A stretch of DNA of 64,000 nucleotides from Phialocephala subalpina (Eukaryota; Ascomycota; Leotiomycetes; Helotiales; Mollisiaceae). Positions 1 to 11,366 of this stretch are shown piece after piece. Location: positions 297,852-361,851 of the forward strand of contig FJOG01000007.1 in the NCBI GenBank assembly GCA_900073065.1, written 5' to 3'. The position numbers were made by a program, and so were the translations under genes. Below the pieces are notes generated by a model. The model had not been told where the DNA came from and searched no databases. It saw only the letters and a program-made list of their open reading frames with translations. Numbering within the stretch: the stretch's first letter is position 1; every line of letters begins with the position of its first letter.

Positions 1-1
1 C

Positions 2-253
2 TCCTCCAAAATCGTCGTCAACACCTCCAAAGACGTAATCTCCGCCCCGGACGCCGTCAACGAGAAAATCCTCGCCTTCCTATGGCTTGGCTCCGCATAC
101 GCGATCGCGATGATTTGGTCGACTGTTTTGTTGTGTGATAGGTGGGGTGGACCGCATGGTGGGAGGAGAGTTGGGTTGGGGAGTGTGTTGGCGGCGATAT
201 TGCTGAGCACTGCATGGCCGATTGTGTTTTTATATTTGATGATGAGTGGTTGA
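2..253 (+). CDS. C-terminal end of a small membrane protein, unrecognised (5' end outside window)
   Basis: The frame is open from base 2 to a TGA at 251-253 and gives 83 residues. Two hydrophobic stretches can be seen: one around FLWLGSAYAIAMIWSTVLLC and one near the end around LAAILLSTAWPIVFLYLMM. They are separated by a short Gly/Arg-rich loop (RWGGPHGGRR). This looks like the last two membrane spans of an integral membrane protein whose start lies to the left of the window. I do not recognise the family. It converges on the permease gene that ends at 749. An overlapping longer frame at 142-480 lacks protein-like composition and I take it as spurious. Confidence 0.55.
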   Translation, partial: SSKIVVNTSKDVISAPDAVNEKILAFLWLGSAYAIAMIWSTVLLCDRWGGPHGGRRVGLGSVLAAILLSTAWPIVFLYLMMSG

Positions 254-748
254 GGGGTTATAAAAGGATGGTGGTAGGTGGGAGGATGGGACAAGGGAGC
301 GGAGGGAATGTTCAGGCGTTGGGGAGAGAGCTGTGCGGAGCACGAGTTGGTTTTGTTGGAATACTAGAAGAGAAGTACTTGCTTGTTTGCAATAGGAAGC
401 TCTCTTTGCTTGTTCATCAACATCTCTTTCGAAGAAAATGTGACGTTTGTGATAACTTCAAGGTTTTGATCATTCGATAATCACCGAAACAGAAAAACTC
501 AAGTGCACCCAACCAAAACAGCCACACAGCAAAGATATAATAATAAAGCCCATCCAACACAATACTGATATTTCCTTTCACCGGAACTCCTTACCCATTT
601 CCCATCACCAGTACCCTCAATCTCCCAGCCTTACCTGGATTCTCTCAACTCACTTTCTCTGACCTGCTACCAAGACGCTTTACTGCTTGCAGTATCTGAG
701 GCCTTCCTAGCATCTTCGATTACTGGCCGGAAGATTCAAAACACTTCA
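254..748. other. intergenic, convergent 3' ends
   Basis: The space holds the 3' flanks of the small membrane protein and the permease. I see no coding signal or repeat in it. Confidence 0.5.
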
Positions 749-2770
749 CTACAGTTTCTTCTTCTCCCACTCTGTGACCACGGTGCCATCGCTCAACACG
801 CCCTTCTTCTCAGCCCACGTAAACTTGCCCAACCTAGGCCATACAACACGCCAAACAAACCAATAAATCGCACCCGTAGTGAGAACCACCAATCCAATAA
901 TTGGGTAAAGCCAGTATGGAAGGCTGGTGTCTCCCTTTCCTCCTGGTGGTCTCAAGAACGGCGCAATGAGCAAGAAGGTTTGCGCCACCAAAAAGAAAGC
1001 CGGCACAATCAACCAAGTCTTGAACGGCCTCGGCAATTCCGGTGCCGAGTAGCGAAGCCAAAGGAGACCAATGACAACGAATAGGTTGATGAGAGATGAG
1101 GGATAGCCTTCTACGTCGAGGATGAAGCTATATGCGTCGCCAGCGGGGATAGCGACGATGACGATAAAGCTAGGAATAAAGTGAAGGAGGAGTCCGGCAC
1201 CGGGAGCTCCTTTCGGCCAGCTAGAAGCCCAGAACCGGCCAAATGGCAAGACGCCTTCTTTCGCCAATTCTTGATTGACACGCGATTGTGCGAAAGTTAC
1301 AGTAAGGACGTTCCCGAGTGCGGAAACCGCGACCTGTTTACCCGACGTCCTCGAGTCAGTATACTTCTTTCAGTCATATGGGGAGTTACTCGGGAGTCAA
1401 ATGACTGCTTCTGGTGATTGCAGCCAGTAGAACTCGCGAAACTGCAAAAGGGAAATGTAGCTCAAGAGAAGTCGACTCACGAAGGCGGACATTGCACGCT
1501 GACCTGCTTTGCCGAAGACTTTGAGTGCAAAGAAGGCTGCGACTGTAGTACCGCTGGCTTTCAGCTCCGCCGGTGTTGTTGCAGAGTAGTAGGCGACGTT
1601 TGCGAGGAGGTACAGAATGGTGATGATGGTCAGAGCGAGTGGGCCTGCAATCTTGAGCGTGCGGACGGCTGTCCTACAAATTAGTACTGTAAAAAGTCAA
1701 GATTTGGGGTGGGGACTCCGGGAGCCGCGAGCTGTCTGAGGAGCATGCATTCAAACGGATCGTGTCCGTTTGCTTAATGTCTTAGCTCCTAAGACAGCTC
1801 CCAGCTCCGGAGCTCCTATACGAAAGAACAGCAAATTAGTATGGAAATAAGACGTACGGCGCTTGACTTCGTTGAGGACGTAGGCTGCGTTGTTCCATCC
1901 AGCGTAGGCATTTAAGACTTTGAACAAGGCGGTAGCGTAAGGTCCACTGGAAGTTACTGAGCCGGCGAAGGGGTTGCGGAATGAGGCGTGGGGGTCAGGG
2001 ATCCGCTTGCTGTCGCCGCCACCGAGGACAACGAAGCCGGTGATGACAATAAAGAGGAGGATCATAATCTTAATGCTGCCCAGGACGTTCATAGCTCGAA
2101 CACCGACCTTGGGGATAAAGGTGTGGATGAGTGTAACAACAGTGATGAGTCCGACGGCAATCCCGCGTTCGTTCCACGTTGTCACCGTTACATCGGCGGC
2201 GGTCAGGATGTTCGAGGCGAAGACGGTGCAGCCAGCAGCGGTGAAGCCCAGAAGCACAGCCTGAGTTGAGAAGATGATTGTTGCGAGGAGCTTGGGTCGT
2301 TTGTAGACCGCTTCGAGGTAGACTTTTTCTCCTCCGGATCTGGGGAACATGCAGCCGAATTCAAGCCACACGAACATACCGGCGAAAGAGAGGAGAGCGC
2401 CAGCAATCCAAAGGAGTAATGCTGCTCCTACTGAACCGACCGAATTGGTGATACTGGAGGGTGTGGAGAAGATGCCCGTCCCGATTATGCGGCCGAGACT
2501 GAGACGAGGTCAGCTCAAATATCCGACCGGGGAAGGGTCATCGACGACTTACATCAAGAATGTTGTGCTGTATAGCCCTAGATGTCTTCCTAATCCTCCA
2601 GCTGTGTCTTCTGAGAAGCTCAACTCCCCCGACTCCAACACGCGCTCGGTTCTCGGCTCCTTCTCATCTAAGCTGTCTTGGCTCGCAGTCTTGGTCATAA
2701 CAGGCTGCACCATCTGGTTGCTTCTGCGAGAGTCGCTCTTGAAGATATTTTGAAGTCGATTGAGTGCCAT
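749..2770 (-). CDS. MUP1: MUP1-type high-affinity methionine / amino-acid permease (APC superfamily)
   Basis: Four exons join in frame: 2770-2553, 2498-1858, 1668-1481 and 1333-749, giving 543 residues (yeast MUP1 is of similar length). Introns have donors GTAAGT, GTACGT and GTGAGT. After a soluble N-terminus of about 70 residues the first span opens with the APC signature GRIIGTGIFSTPSSI. The central part carries NEVKRPVRTLKIAGP, typical of the LAT/methionine-permease branch, and near the end comes VNQELAKEGVLPFGRFWAS. About twelve hydrophobic segments follow each other and the C-terminus is short and lysine-rich. The expected role is plasma-membrane uptake of methionine and perhaps other thiol amino acids. 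Substrate is inferred from the family. The gene is intact, with no internal stop. Confidence 0.88.
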
Positions 2771-4563
2771 CTTAACAGGAACAGATGATGACGCCTGGTG
2801 ACGTAATATTGGAAGGGCAGGAAGATCTGACAACCTCAGTCGAGCTGATCAAAGAACGACGCGCCTGCTCTCATCAACTTTGTCTTCGAACGTTGAAACA
2901 AGACGAGATTTTCACTTGGCAGAGATCAAATATGGCCAGCTCAAGACGCTCCAGCGTCGATGTCGTGATCGAGGTCCGTCCCGTAACTTTCATCAAATGA
3001 TGCAATCCGCTGGACTGATGTATGGGACCGATAAACACCAATACGGTACACTAAACTGCAAAACCAAAAAATGCGACCCAACTTGCCAGAAGCTGGCGTT
3101 AATACAATGCGGAAAGGAATAGTTCAGGAACCGAAAAAGCTTGGGCAGATAGAAGCTTTTCTAGCCCACCCCCACAATCTCGCACAGTGACATGTACATC
3201 CAAATCTCGACATCCATTGATGGGATTGCGTTATCTGCGACCTTGTTCATCTTGATACATAACCTCCGTGATGTTCGAGATGGTGAGGGGAGAAGGGTTG
3301 ATATCCCCAGAATACTCCGGGTATAGTTGATGGCTTCTGGTGGTAACGAGGAGGGCGTTGGTGCATTGACCACAGTTCGAAACTTTTTGACACGATGAAC
3401 GTCGAAGGGACGATAGAGAGCGTGGGGTACACTCTGTGAACTCCTAATTTAATCATTGATTCGTTGACTTCGAGAACCTAGGAGGGGAATATGTTGGAGA
3501 TGCGATGATGTTGTTTACGAAGGCAGGATGAAAAAGAGGAAAGCGTGGACCAGGAGAATTCCCAGCACTAGCCACATTTGCCTAGCGTCTTAGCACTCCA
3601 GCCACCCCCAGATTCTCAAGACCAAATTTTCAACTTCATCCCTCACCAAAATACCTCAAACACCAACACCAACATGACACGCTATCTTCACGAAGATCTT
3701 TCTACTTTTGCACACTCGGTAGATTGTTCTCTTGGTCTGATCACCGGCTCGATCTGGTCAAAATTTCGAGCATCGCTAGCTACTGTTTAGACATGCGCAC
3801 CGACCAACCACGAAAAGTCCAAAGCTCTTTCCACCGTCGATTGAAGAGCATGAGAGTATTTGAGATGTTGAGGAAGAACCTTGAACGCAGTGCCTACCGC
3901 AGGTCGAATAGCGTATCCATCCTTCCGTTTCCTATATCCAAAATCAAACGCTAGATGTTCCTGGATCATGGGCATATCTGTCATCAGGTCGTTCAAACTG
4001 GCCTCGACCACGAATCCTTCTGTTGGGTTGGGAGTAGAATTTTCTCTTGTATAAATATCTTTAAACTTTGCAACTTCATTTCTCGAGACAACAGTCTGTT
4101 GGAACGCCGCGAAGGATCATGGTCACAAAGTTGATCATTGAGAAATCTGTCCAGATGCACTGCGTTTTGATGCTATATTGGTGTTTGTTGGATGAATAAC
4201 TTGCTCACTAACACATCAACCAAGATCTTGACTCTTTGATTGTCTAAGTGCATGTATGCCTGCATTAACTGGGCCAATTCGAATCCAAATTTAGACCAAC
4301 AAGCGTTGGTTCTCTATTCTCGTCTACATTCATAGCCTTTGCACCATGACTTTACTCATGTACAATAGTTGCTTCTTAGTCGTTGGCACGTCGGACTTGC
4401 TAGAAAGGACCTCGGAGAGGATGCTAGTCGTCTTTTACCTCCATTGAAAAGGCGACCATGCCGCTCCTTCGTTTCACAAACTCACACTCCTACCAGACTT
4501 ACTTGGAGCTTCCGGTTTTATCTTCCAAAGCCCAACGTGCAGATACAACGATCAGTCCTCACG
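2771..4563. other. long intergenic region; one unexplained minus-strand frame at 3787-4011
   Basis: This 1.8 kb separates the permease from the Ser/Thr-rich gene. A minus-strand frame at 3787-4011 (74 codons) has ordinary protein-like composition (for example AIRPAVGTAFKVLPQHLKYS), but I cannot place it in a family and it has no convincing upstream exon. It could be a gene fragment. Nothing else is supported. Confidence 0.25.
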
Positions 4564-6520
4564 ATGAAGTTCACGCCTTCTTTATGGCTGATGNNNNNNN
4601 NNNNNNNNNNNNNNNNNNNNNNNNNNNNNNNNNNNNNNNNNNNNNNNNNNNNNNNNNNNNNNNNNNNNNNNNNNNNNNNNNNNNNNNNNNNNNNNNNNNN
4701 NNNNNNNNNNNNNNNNNNNNNNNNNNNNNNNNNNNNNNNNNNNNNNNNNNNNNNNNNNNNNNNNNNNNNNNNNNNNNNNNNNNNNNNNNNNNNNNNNNNN
4801 NNNNNNNNNNNNNNNNNNNNNNNNNNNNNNNNNNNNNNNNNNNNNNNNNNNNNNNNNNNNNNNNNNNNNNNNNNNNNNNNNNNNNNNNNNNNNNNNNNNN
4901 NNNNNNNNNNNNNNNNNNNNNNNNNNNNNNNNNNNNNNNNNNNNNNNNNNNNNNNNNNNNNNNNNNNNNNNNNNNNNNNNNNNNNNNNNNNNNNNNNNNN
5001 NNNNNNNNNNNNNNNNNNNNNNNNNNNNNNNNNNNNNNNNNNNNNNNNNNNNNNNNNNNNNNNNNNNNNNNNNNNNCAGCTGTCCGATTCCCAGACAACT
5101 AGCTCTCAGTCGTCCAATTCTGTGGAGACCGTTACTGGTTCCAGTACGATCATATCCGATGGATTCACTCTCTCTATAGAAACTCATACCGTACCGGTTC
5201 ATTTTACGACCATCATCCCATACACCTTGACTCTCACCGGGCCAGACGGTGTATTGACTACCAGTAGGTTTCTCAATCTGTTGTGACTCTGGATGACTTC
5301 AGCTGACCAGTCTAGCCACGGTAACTACCGATATCTTACCTTCGACATTGCCCACCACAACAAAGACTGCGAAGAGCGAGACTGGATCGCTCACAAATAC
5401 CGCCACAGACTCCATTACAAGCTCATCTGGCCTTCTACTGTCCACCGAAATTTTGACGATCACAGCTACGGCTTGTGCTGAACTCGGAAATACTGCATGC
5501 CTGAAAACGCTCACGACAACTGATGTGATCACCTTGACGACATCGATTGGGACCTCAACTTCATTCTCAACAGTGACAAGTTGCCCGCCAGCTGTGGCAG
5601 GTGTAGGTGTGGTTGATGGCTGCAGCACTTCAGTCCAAACTGTTTTTAGCATGTTCACAACAACGACTCCAGTCTCCACGATAATTGAAACGACATCCAG
5701 CACTGAGATGATCACAGTATCAGCTGTAATTTCTCCCTTCCATCGTCCTTACAACTCCACAACTGACAAAAATCAGACTCCATCTTCCAAAACCACGCCT
5801 CCGGGGAAGACCGAATCAACCCTCTCCAAGGAGTCGACAAGTGCATCGTTCTCTCCACCAGCTTCATCCCACACCATTTCACCTATATTATCACCCACCA
5901 GCTCGTCAACCATAGCAACCCTGTCGAGCTCATTAGACTTCATCTCATCTAAGACCGCATCGAAAGAACCATCAGGCACGCCAGGCTCATCAAGCGTAGC
6001 ACCCACATCGAGCATAGAAACCACATCGAGCATAGAACCCACATCGAGCTTGACCGACTCTACCTCGTCTAGGACTACTTCGAAGGAGCCATCCGGTCCA
6101 CCAAGCTCATCAAGCACCACGTTCACCACCTCGACTATATCTTCAGATATTGCTTCCATCTCGCCTACGCCTTCTTCTTCCGAGTCTCCAATTATTATAG
6201 CCACGCCTACCACGAGCTCTGAAAGTGCTACCACCATCAAAGCAACTCAAACAACTTCCAAACCCCCCAAAATGACTTCGATTTGCGGTACTGACTACAA
6301 ATACGAGATAATTCCTGATAGCCACACACTTACTGTCTACTACGGATCAGCAATCACAATGGGAACACAGATCTACAATCTCACAGCCGGAATGCCGGAG
6401 TTCACTGTCAAGGTCACGAAGGAGCCTCTTGTGACTCCTATGACGATGCAGAAGGCGAAGCGGACGGCTGGTGCTGGGAGCGCCAACTCAGGAAAGCGTA
6501 GAAGAGGGAAACTCTTTTGA
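4564..6520 (+). CDS. Ser/Thr-rich secreted or cell-surface protein, interrupted by an assembly gap
   Basis: The start MKFTPSLWLM at 4564 looks like the beginning of a signal peptide and runs straight into 483 unknown bases. After the gap the same frame continues to 5263. An intron (GTAGGT to CTAG, 5264-5315) then joins to a second exon that ends at TGA 6518-6520. The visible part is almost wholly Ser, Thr and Pro, with two imperfect copies of a block containing SSKTASKEPSGTPGSSS (about 5929-6000 and 6046-6116). A short more ordered region near the C-terminus (CGTDYKYEIIPDSHTLTVYY) precedes a basic tail, KRTAGAGSANSGKRRRGKLF. There is no C-terminal hydrophobic GPI signal. Heavy O-glycosylation and an adhesin-like or wall role are inferred from composition only. 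True length is unknown. Confidence 0.6.
4594..5076. other. assembly gap (483 N)
   Basis: The run of N begins 30 bases after the start codon of the Ser/Thr-rich gene and ends inside its repeat-like coding sequence, so unresolved tandem repeats are a likely cause. Frames drawn across the N are meaningless. Confidence 0.95.
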
Positions 6521-7368
6521 TCTGGCGTTTTCAGAAGATGTTTCATGAGGATTTCCATATCTGGTTCGATTCTTATTGAGCTGAGTCGGAGTCTATAACT
6601 GTCGTTACTTCTTGACTGGTTTTGCGCTGTCTTTTAGTCTTTGGCCGCTAGTTTTATTCTTCTTTCGTTTTATTGGACGTTCGCTGTTGTACTTTCAAAT
6701 CACGCTGGTTCCATGGAAACGGTGAAAGACGAGAAACCCGCGGCCGACCCGCCACCGATAGCAAATGTATTTAACCAGTATGCAATTTCCCCCGACCAGA
6801 GCGCTGCTATTTCACCGCCAGAAGCCATACACTCACGTAGCATATTTCACGATTTTTTTGAACAGCACTAGGATGCGGCCCGTGAATAAATGTCAGCCTG
6901 CAAACCGAAAAGGTAGGATCGCGGCGTGGATTTACGCAATCGGCTATTTTCAGGAGGCCTTGCGGGAGTTTCTTCTCTGCAGACGGCTAAAACGTCAGCC
7001 AACAGGAGGCGCAGCAATGTGTCCACCTCTATCCGTTCGTGTAATATCGTTTTTGGTGGTAACAAATAGTGTTCGAGATGTAAACTGAACTGATGGGCTG
7101 AATGATGTTGGTACAACACTCTGGCAGCGGAGTGTGTTGGCTGAATCAATGCTCTCTGAGGTTGTGTAGCGATGCCTGGGAGCAATCGAGGATACGCAGA
7201 AGTGTCTCTCTCCTCCTTTCTTCATCGGTGGCGATTTACGGAAGCTAGAAATACGATACCTTGGAATTATTCTGCCCATGTCCTCCTCGGTCCCGTAGCG
7301 GTGTTAGGGAATAGTGATTATATTTGGATATATACTTCGGGTTTTTCGTTCCACAAGCGTCGTTCCTG
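6521..7368. other. intergenic, nothing recognised
   Basis: The 0.85 kb between the Ser/Thr-rich gene and the mannosyltransferase relic has only short overlapping frames on both strands, none protein-like. Confidence 0.4.
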
Positions 7369-8532
7369 ATGGCACCAAGCAATCGTGATTCCGAAGAATA
7401 TGAGCTCCTGGGGAGATCTTCGTCGGATTTCGACTTAGACAACGACTCTCTCGTCCTACCGAAACCCCTCTCTCGACTTCCACGTAGGGCTCCATTTTGG
7501 ACATGGCTATCAATTGTCATCGATACTTTGCGGCCTGTTCGTCGAGGACTCTACCTAGGATTGCCCACCAATCGATCGCGACTTAGCTCACGCCAGCTCC
7601 TTGCTCGAGCCGTGTGCTAGACCTTCTCAGCAACAACATGTATTGTATTCCTACTTGTCATCTTTACAGCTATCTTTCTGCCATCATACCACCATTTGCT
7701 AGAGCATTACAGGAAATTGGAGAAGACTTGCAGAGACTCCACAGAGGAAGGGCGGGGAAATGTCAACAATGAGAAAGTATTTATTGCTGCTACATTATAC
7801 GACGCCGAGGGTCTCCTAGTTGGAGGAGAGTGGGGAATCGCTATTCGGCAGCTGGTGCACTTACTTGATCTTGATAATGTAAGATCTTACATCTGATTGT
7901 GTATGAGGATGATCCAGACCCTCGTGCCCAGCAAGCACTTGAAGAATTCAGAAAGCAAATCAGCTGTAAGCCCCCCACCCTCATTCTGCGACCGAACTAA
8001 GAGCTTTGTCTTCAGGTAACGCTTTCTGGTGTACGAGCATCTCCTACTCGACGATTTCACTCGAGTGACGCTCCTAAACGGCGAAACACGGATCAAATGA
8101 ATGGCCTTCCTCTCCGAAGTTAGAAATCGAGCCCTACTTCCCCTCGAACTCAACCCCTCCATCAAATTTGACAAACTCCTCTTCGTCAACGACGTTATCT
8201 TCAACCCCATCGACGCAGCACAACTCCTCTTCTCCACCAACATTAACGAATCGGGACACGCACAATACGGCGCTGCATGCGCAGTAGATTTCATCAACCC
8301 CTTCAAATTCCACGATAGATTCGCAACACGAGAGCTCGAAGGATACGCTATGGGAGTTCCTTTCTTCCCTTGGTTCACAGCTGTAGGACAGGGATCCAGC
8401 AGGAAAGATATCTTGGATCAGAAAGATGCAATTCGGGATCGTGCTTGCTGGGGAGGAATGACTGCATTTGGAGCGACTTGGTTCCAGACTCTGCATCCAC
8501 ATTTCTCAGAAAATTATTTACCATCCGTATGA
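7369..8532 (+). pseudogene. decayed CAP59/CMT1-type alpha-1,3-mannosyltransferase
   Basis: From ATG 7369 a type II membrane protein layout can be followed. It has an acidic N-terminus with EEYELLGRSSSDFDLDNDSL, a membrane anchor around IVFLLVIFTAIFLP, and then the CAP59 mannosyltransferase domain with NEKVFIAATLYDAEGLL, EDDPDPRAQQALEEFR, LLFVNDVIFNPIDAAQLL and CWGGMTAFGATWF. The frame is broken four times: TAG at 7618-7620, a one-base frame change about 7894, a second about 8028 just after an intron (GTAAGC to TTCAG), and TGA at 8098-8100 where the family usually has Arg (RIK-R-MAF). The rest is well preserved, so loss is fairly recent. CAP59 enzymes act in the Golgi on surface glycans. The 3' end overlaps the convergent KP4-like relic. 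Confidence 0.8.
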
Positions 8533-8924
8533 TTGAAGATTCGTGATAGCAGTCAAAGCTTGAGCAGAAGTTTTGGGACCGTTATTCGCGTTCTAAAAGG
8601 AACAGCAAATGTTCCCAGTCCCACCACCGCAGGCGACGTGGTCGCCGTGTTGAATGTCTTTCCTTGGGGTAGGTTCGCGATTTTGCCGTGAATTTGGAAA
8701 GTGCATTGTCTCCTTGTGAGGCACAGTTGCCGTTGCCTGTGTCAAGATACTCATTAACTCTTTCCAATAGAAATTGGTACACGGAGCGTTTGATCTTGGG
8801 ACGTACCTCTGCAGTTAATGCCCAAGTCTGCTGCGAGAGTGTTAGGGAGACCGTTGACAGCTCCCAAGGCGCTGATGAAGGCAAGTGCGATCGTTGAGAA
8901 ATGTATGATCAGTACTGGCGATAT
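8518..8924 (-). pseudogene. decayed KP4-like killer-toxin-family secreted protein
   Basis: On the minus strand a signal-peptide-like stretch leads into the GINCRG motif typical of the fungal KP4-like family. An intron (GTACGT to ACACAG) follows, and later pieces with a Cys-Gly-Gly and an adjacent Cys-Cys pair lie in the remaining frames. The copy is dead in several ways. The expected start position reads ATA instead of ATG, with a stop just upstream. The frame changes twice in the second exon. A TAG lies at 8593-8595, and the end (TAA 8518-8520) runs into the convergent mannosyltransferase relic. Family members are small secreted Cys-rich proteins; some viral and fungal ones inhibit growth of other fungi. 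No activity is expected here. Family assignment rests on short motifs. Confidence 0.55.
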
Positions 8925-10626
8925 GAGCTTTCGTCAGAAATAAGGGAAAGCTTTTTGGATGGGTTCGAGTGTACTTTGGAAATTGTTTGAAGTGTTGAAG
9001 AGAAGTTGGTCGATCTTTGAATGATACGGTTGACTCGAGGACGAGATACACTATTTTATAGTCTTTCCACTCCACGCATCTCTTTAATTGGTAACCTGTA
9101 AGTTGAAGCCATATTGGGAAGACGAGGCACATAATTGAAGTCAGTGAAGAGATGTGATGCTATCCCCGCTCTTGAGGTGAGATTTAATGCAACGATCTGA
9201 CGTGCAAAGTGAAATCAGAACATCAGTGCTGACGATGACTAGGGACATTGAAGCATAGAAATGCCTTTCTCTTGTGCAACAACATTTCTTTTAGGAGCAT
9301 TCATTTAATTTTGGTGTGGAAACATGAAGACTTGTTCTGTGAGGCTGACAAACATGTGGGACGGCATCCAAATCCCTCCCACCGGAACGGGTTTCAAAGT
9401 GTGGCGTGAGAAGTGACAATAAGGTTTATATTGGGTGCAGTTGTAGTACATTGTAGCTGCGTTGGCTGTGTTGATAACCTGCCCAAAACTTGGGGAAGGA
9501 AATCACCTGGTCTCTGGCGAAACTTAAGGAGCTTCGCCAAGATAGGTAAGTTGAGGAGGTCAAGATCACAACCGTCTCGGAAGTATTTTGAGCAACCGTA
9601 GCAATCTCTGCACCCATTATTTGAGACTTCGTTGGGCCTCCATTTGCTGTAATAGCAAAGCAGTTGAGGTGCTGCTATAGACACCACGAATACGACATCT
9701 CGACCCGCAGCCGGCTCGTGGACTTGAGCCGGTCCTCGGTGCGGCCGATATATATTGTAAGGATTTTGGAACATAAATTGCTTCAGAGCTCAAAGCGCAG
9801 CCTACTTGCACTATTTGAATGTTCTTACCTCAGCCTCTCGAGAGTGCTGTTGGTGTAACCCTCAATATACTGTATTTCGGCACAATTCGTCGGCCGTCCA
9901 ACGTGGTAGGATTGTACGCCGTATTCCAAAATTTGCGCTGCCTGTGGATGCATTTCACCTACTTAGGTTTCTCTGCCTCTCCGCAACTCTATCCTCGGTC
10001 ATGGATATTGCTCGAGGTGTTATCGTGATCCACCAGGTAGCGGGCGTCGTCCACAGGTGTGCGCCAGCTTATTACCCGTGAATATAACACCGTCAAAGCA
10101 TAATGCTGTAGATAGCGCTTGATATCTTCGCCGGTGAGGCTATTGAACTCCAGATGGATGTATTCTTTCAGCATCCTTCTGATAAAGTAAGCCCTTTGCA
10201 ATAGTCTCATGGTTAGAGAAGCAGGAGAACCCATGAGCATCTCTTCGCCAAGTCTCACGGGAGCTTCGATCAAGAGGGAATACTTTATGTACGAATACGC
10301 GATGATATCGGGTTGTCGGACAGAGGAAAAGGCTCAGAAGGGAGAGGTAGAGCTAAAGCACGTGATACATCCCATTTTCTTTTTGGCGAGGCGAACCTCT
10401 CTTTATTAGCTTCACCTCTCCTATTCCGACTTCCCCGCTCCCTACAATATAAATTTAAATAGCAAGATTTCAAGCACGCCAATCCCGAAAGCTGACTCAC
10501 CAGCCGCCTTTTCAACCAGGATAAGTTTTGTCGGTTGAGTAGGTGATTAACACGTTAGGTCTGAGCCCGGCAGACACCACAAAAATCAAACCCTCCCAGA
10601 AAATCTAGGTTAACTGGTTGTTTGTT

Positions 10627-10652
10627 CTCGAGCACCCACCGGGGTGCTCGAG
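10627..10652. repeat. perfect 11-bp inverted repeat with 4-bp loop
   Basis: The arms CTCGAGCACCC and GGGTGCTCGAG are exact reverse complements separated by ACCG. The hairpin is GC-rich against an AT-richer background and is not inside a recognised gene. It could be a binding site, a terminator-like RNA hairpin or a mobile-element scar. Confidence 0.6.
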
Positions 10653-10968
10653 TTTGTTTTGCCAATCTTTGAAAGGATTCTTCCAATTTTTGGTTGGTAA
10701 TGGTGATTGCTTCAAACGAAGGAAGCGAAGGGTTATCAATTCTTTTGACGGCAATTTCCGCCGCCCTTCTTCGAATTTCAAACTGCAAAAAGAATCATGG
10801 TCAAGGTGAGAGATATAAAATTTACATCCTCTTCTAGTTTAGAACATGGTCATCATGAGATGTAGACAGATTTCTGCGAAAACTATACCAATCAATCCAA
10901 TTGTGACTGCGAAAGTTTGCTATTCGCTTCCCCTCAAGCTAAGCGAGAGACGAGGACGGCCCAAACCT

Positions 10969-11024
10969 TTTGCGAACTTTCGCAAATTCACAGAGCCCGC
11001 AAAGAAAATGTGCGAAACTTCGCA
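10969..11024. promoter_or_regulatory. pair of TGCGA-N4-TCGCA palindromes, 40 bp apart
   Basis: Site one is TTTGCGAACTTTCGCAAA at 10969-10986 (8-bp arms, CT centre). Site two is TGCGAAACTTCGCA at 11011-11024 (6-bp arms, AC centre). Further half-sites lie at 10875 and 10908. They are 0.2 kb upstream of a short possible gene at 11211. The same palindrome recurs at 14570 and 25533. Function as a dimeric transcription-factor site is inferred. Confidence 0.5.
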
Positions 11025-11210
11025 AAGTTGCTCAAATTATAGAAACGCATTTAAATGGGATATATATCTAGCCCGTAGCATATCTCTCGGAGAAGTTGGT
11101 CGAGAATAACTCAGACTCGAACAATTTGGCACTTTTGACGCTGTTCAACATATACGGGCTTTCATCAACAAACTTCTCGTCATCAACAGCTATCGAATCT
11201 ATATTCAAAG

Positions 11211-11366
11211 ATGGGCAGCAGCACAACTTTCTTCGGCCTAAAGGCTAAGGACGAGACTCAGGGCACCGAGCAACCTGCTCCTGTTCCTCATCCTCAAGAC
11301 GCTGGTAAGCTTCTCCGTCTGCAGCAAGCACTCAGCTGTTAACAATTTCCAGATTATGGGAACTGA
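11211..11366 (+). CDS. possible very small spliced gene, 35 residues, unrecognised
   Basis: ATG 11211 follows a pyrimidine-rich leader with CATCAACA elements, which is common before fungal start codons. The first exon (11211-11304) begins MGSSTTFFGLKAKDETQ. A canonical GTAAGC to CCAG intron leads to a short second exon ending TGA at 11364-11366. The peptide is hydrophilic with no motif I know. It may instead be the surviving 5' end of a longer lost gene, since the following bases show another donor-like GTAAGT at about 11415. Weak support. Confidence 0.25.

Larger units (their letters stand above)
8925..11210. other. long intergenic region with palindromes and a possible gene fragment
   Basis: This 2.3 kb holds a perfect hairpin at 10627-10652 and two TGCGA-N4-TCGCA palindromes at 10969-11024. 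A minus-strand frame at about 9989-10330 has protein-like composition (LTGEDIKRYLQHYAL, SWRTPVDDARYLVD) faintly like an alpha/beta hydrolase, but has no start or catalytic motif. I could not identify a gene. Confidence 0.3.

Noticed and set aside
4571..5202. Long frames on both strands across the N run
   Set aside because: They consist of unknown bases and have no evidential value except the plus frame that continues the Ser/Thr-rich gene.
5773..6240. Long minus-strand frame rich in Asp, Glu and Val
   Set aside because: It is the antisense of the Ser/Thr-rich coding sequence; its composition follows from the complementary codons.
9989..10330. Possible alpha/beta-hydrolase fragment on the minus strand
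   Set aside because: Resemblance is limited to one short stretch; no catalytic motif, start or neighbouring exon was found.
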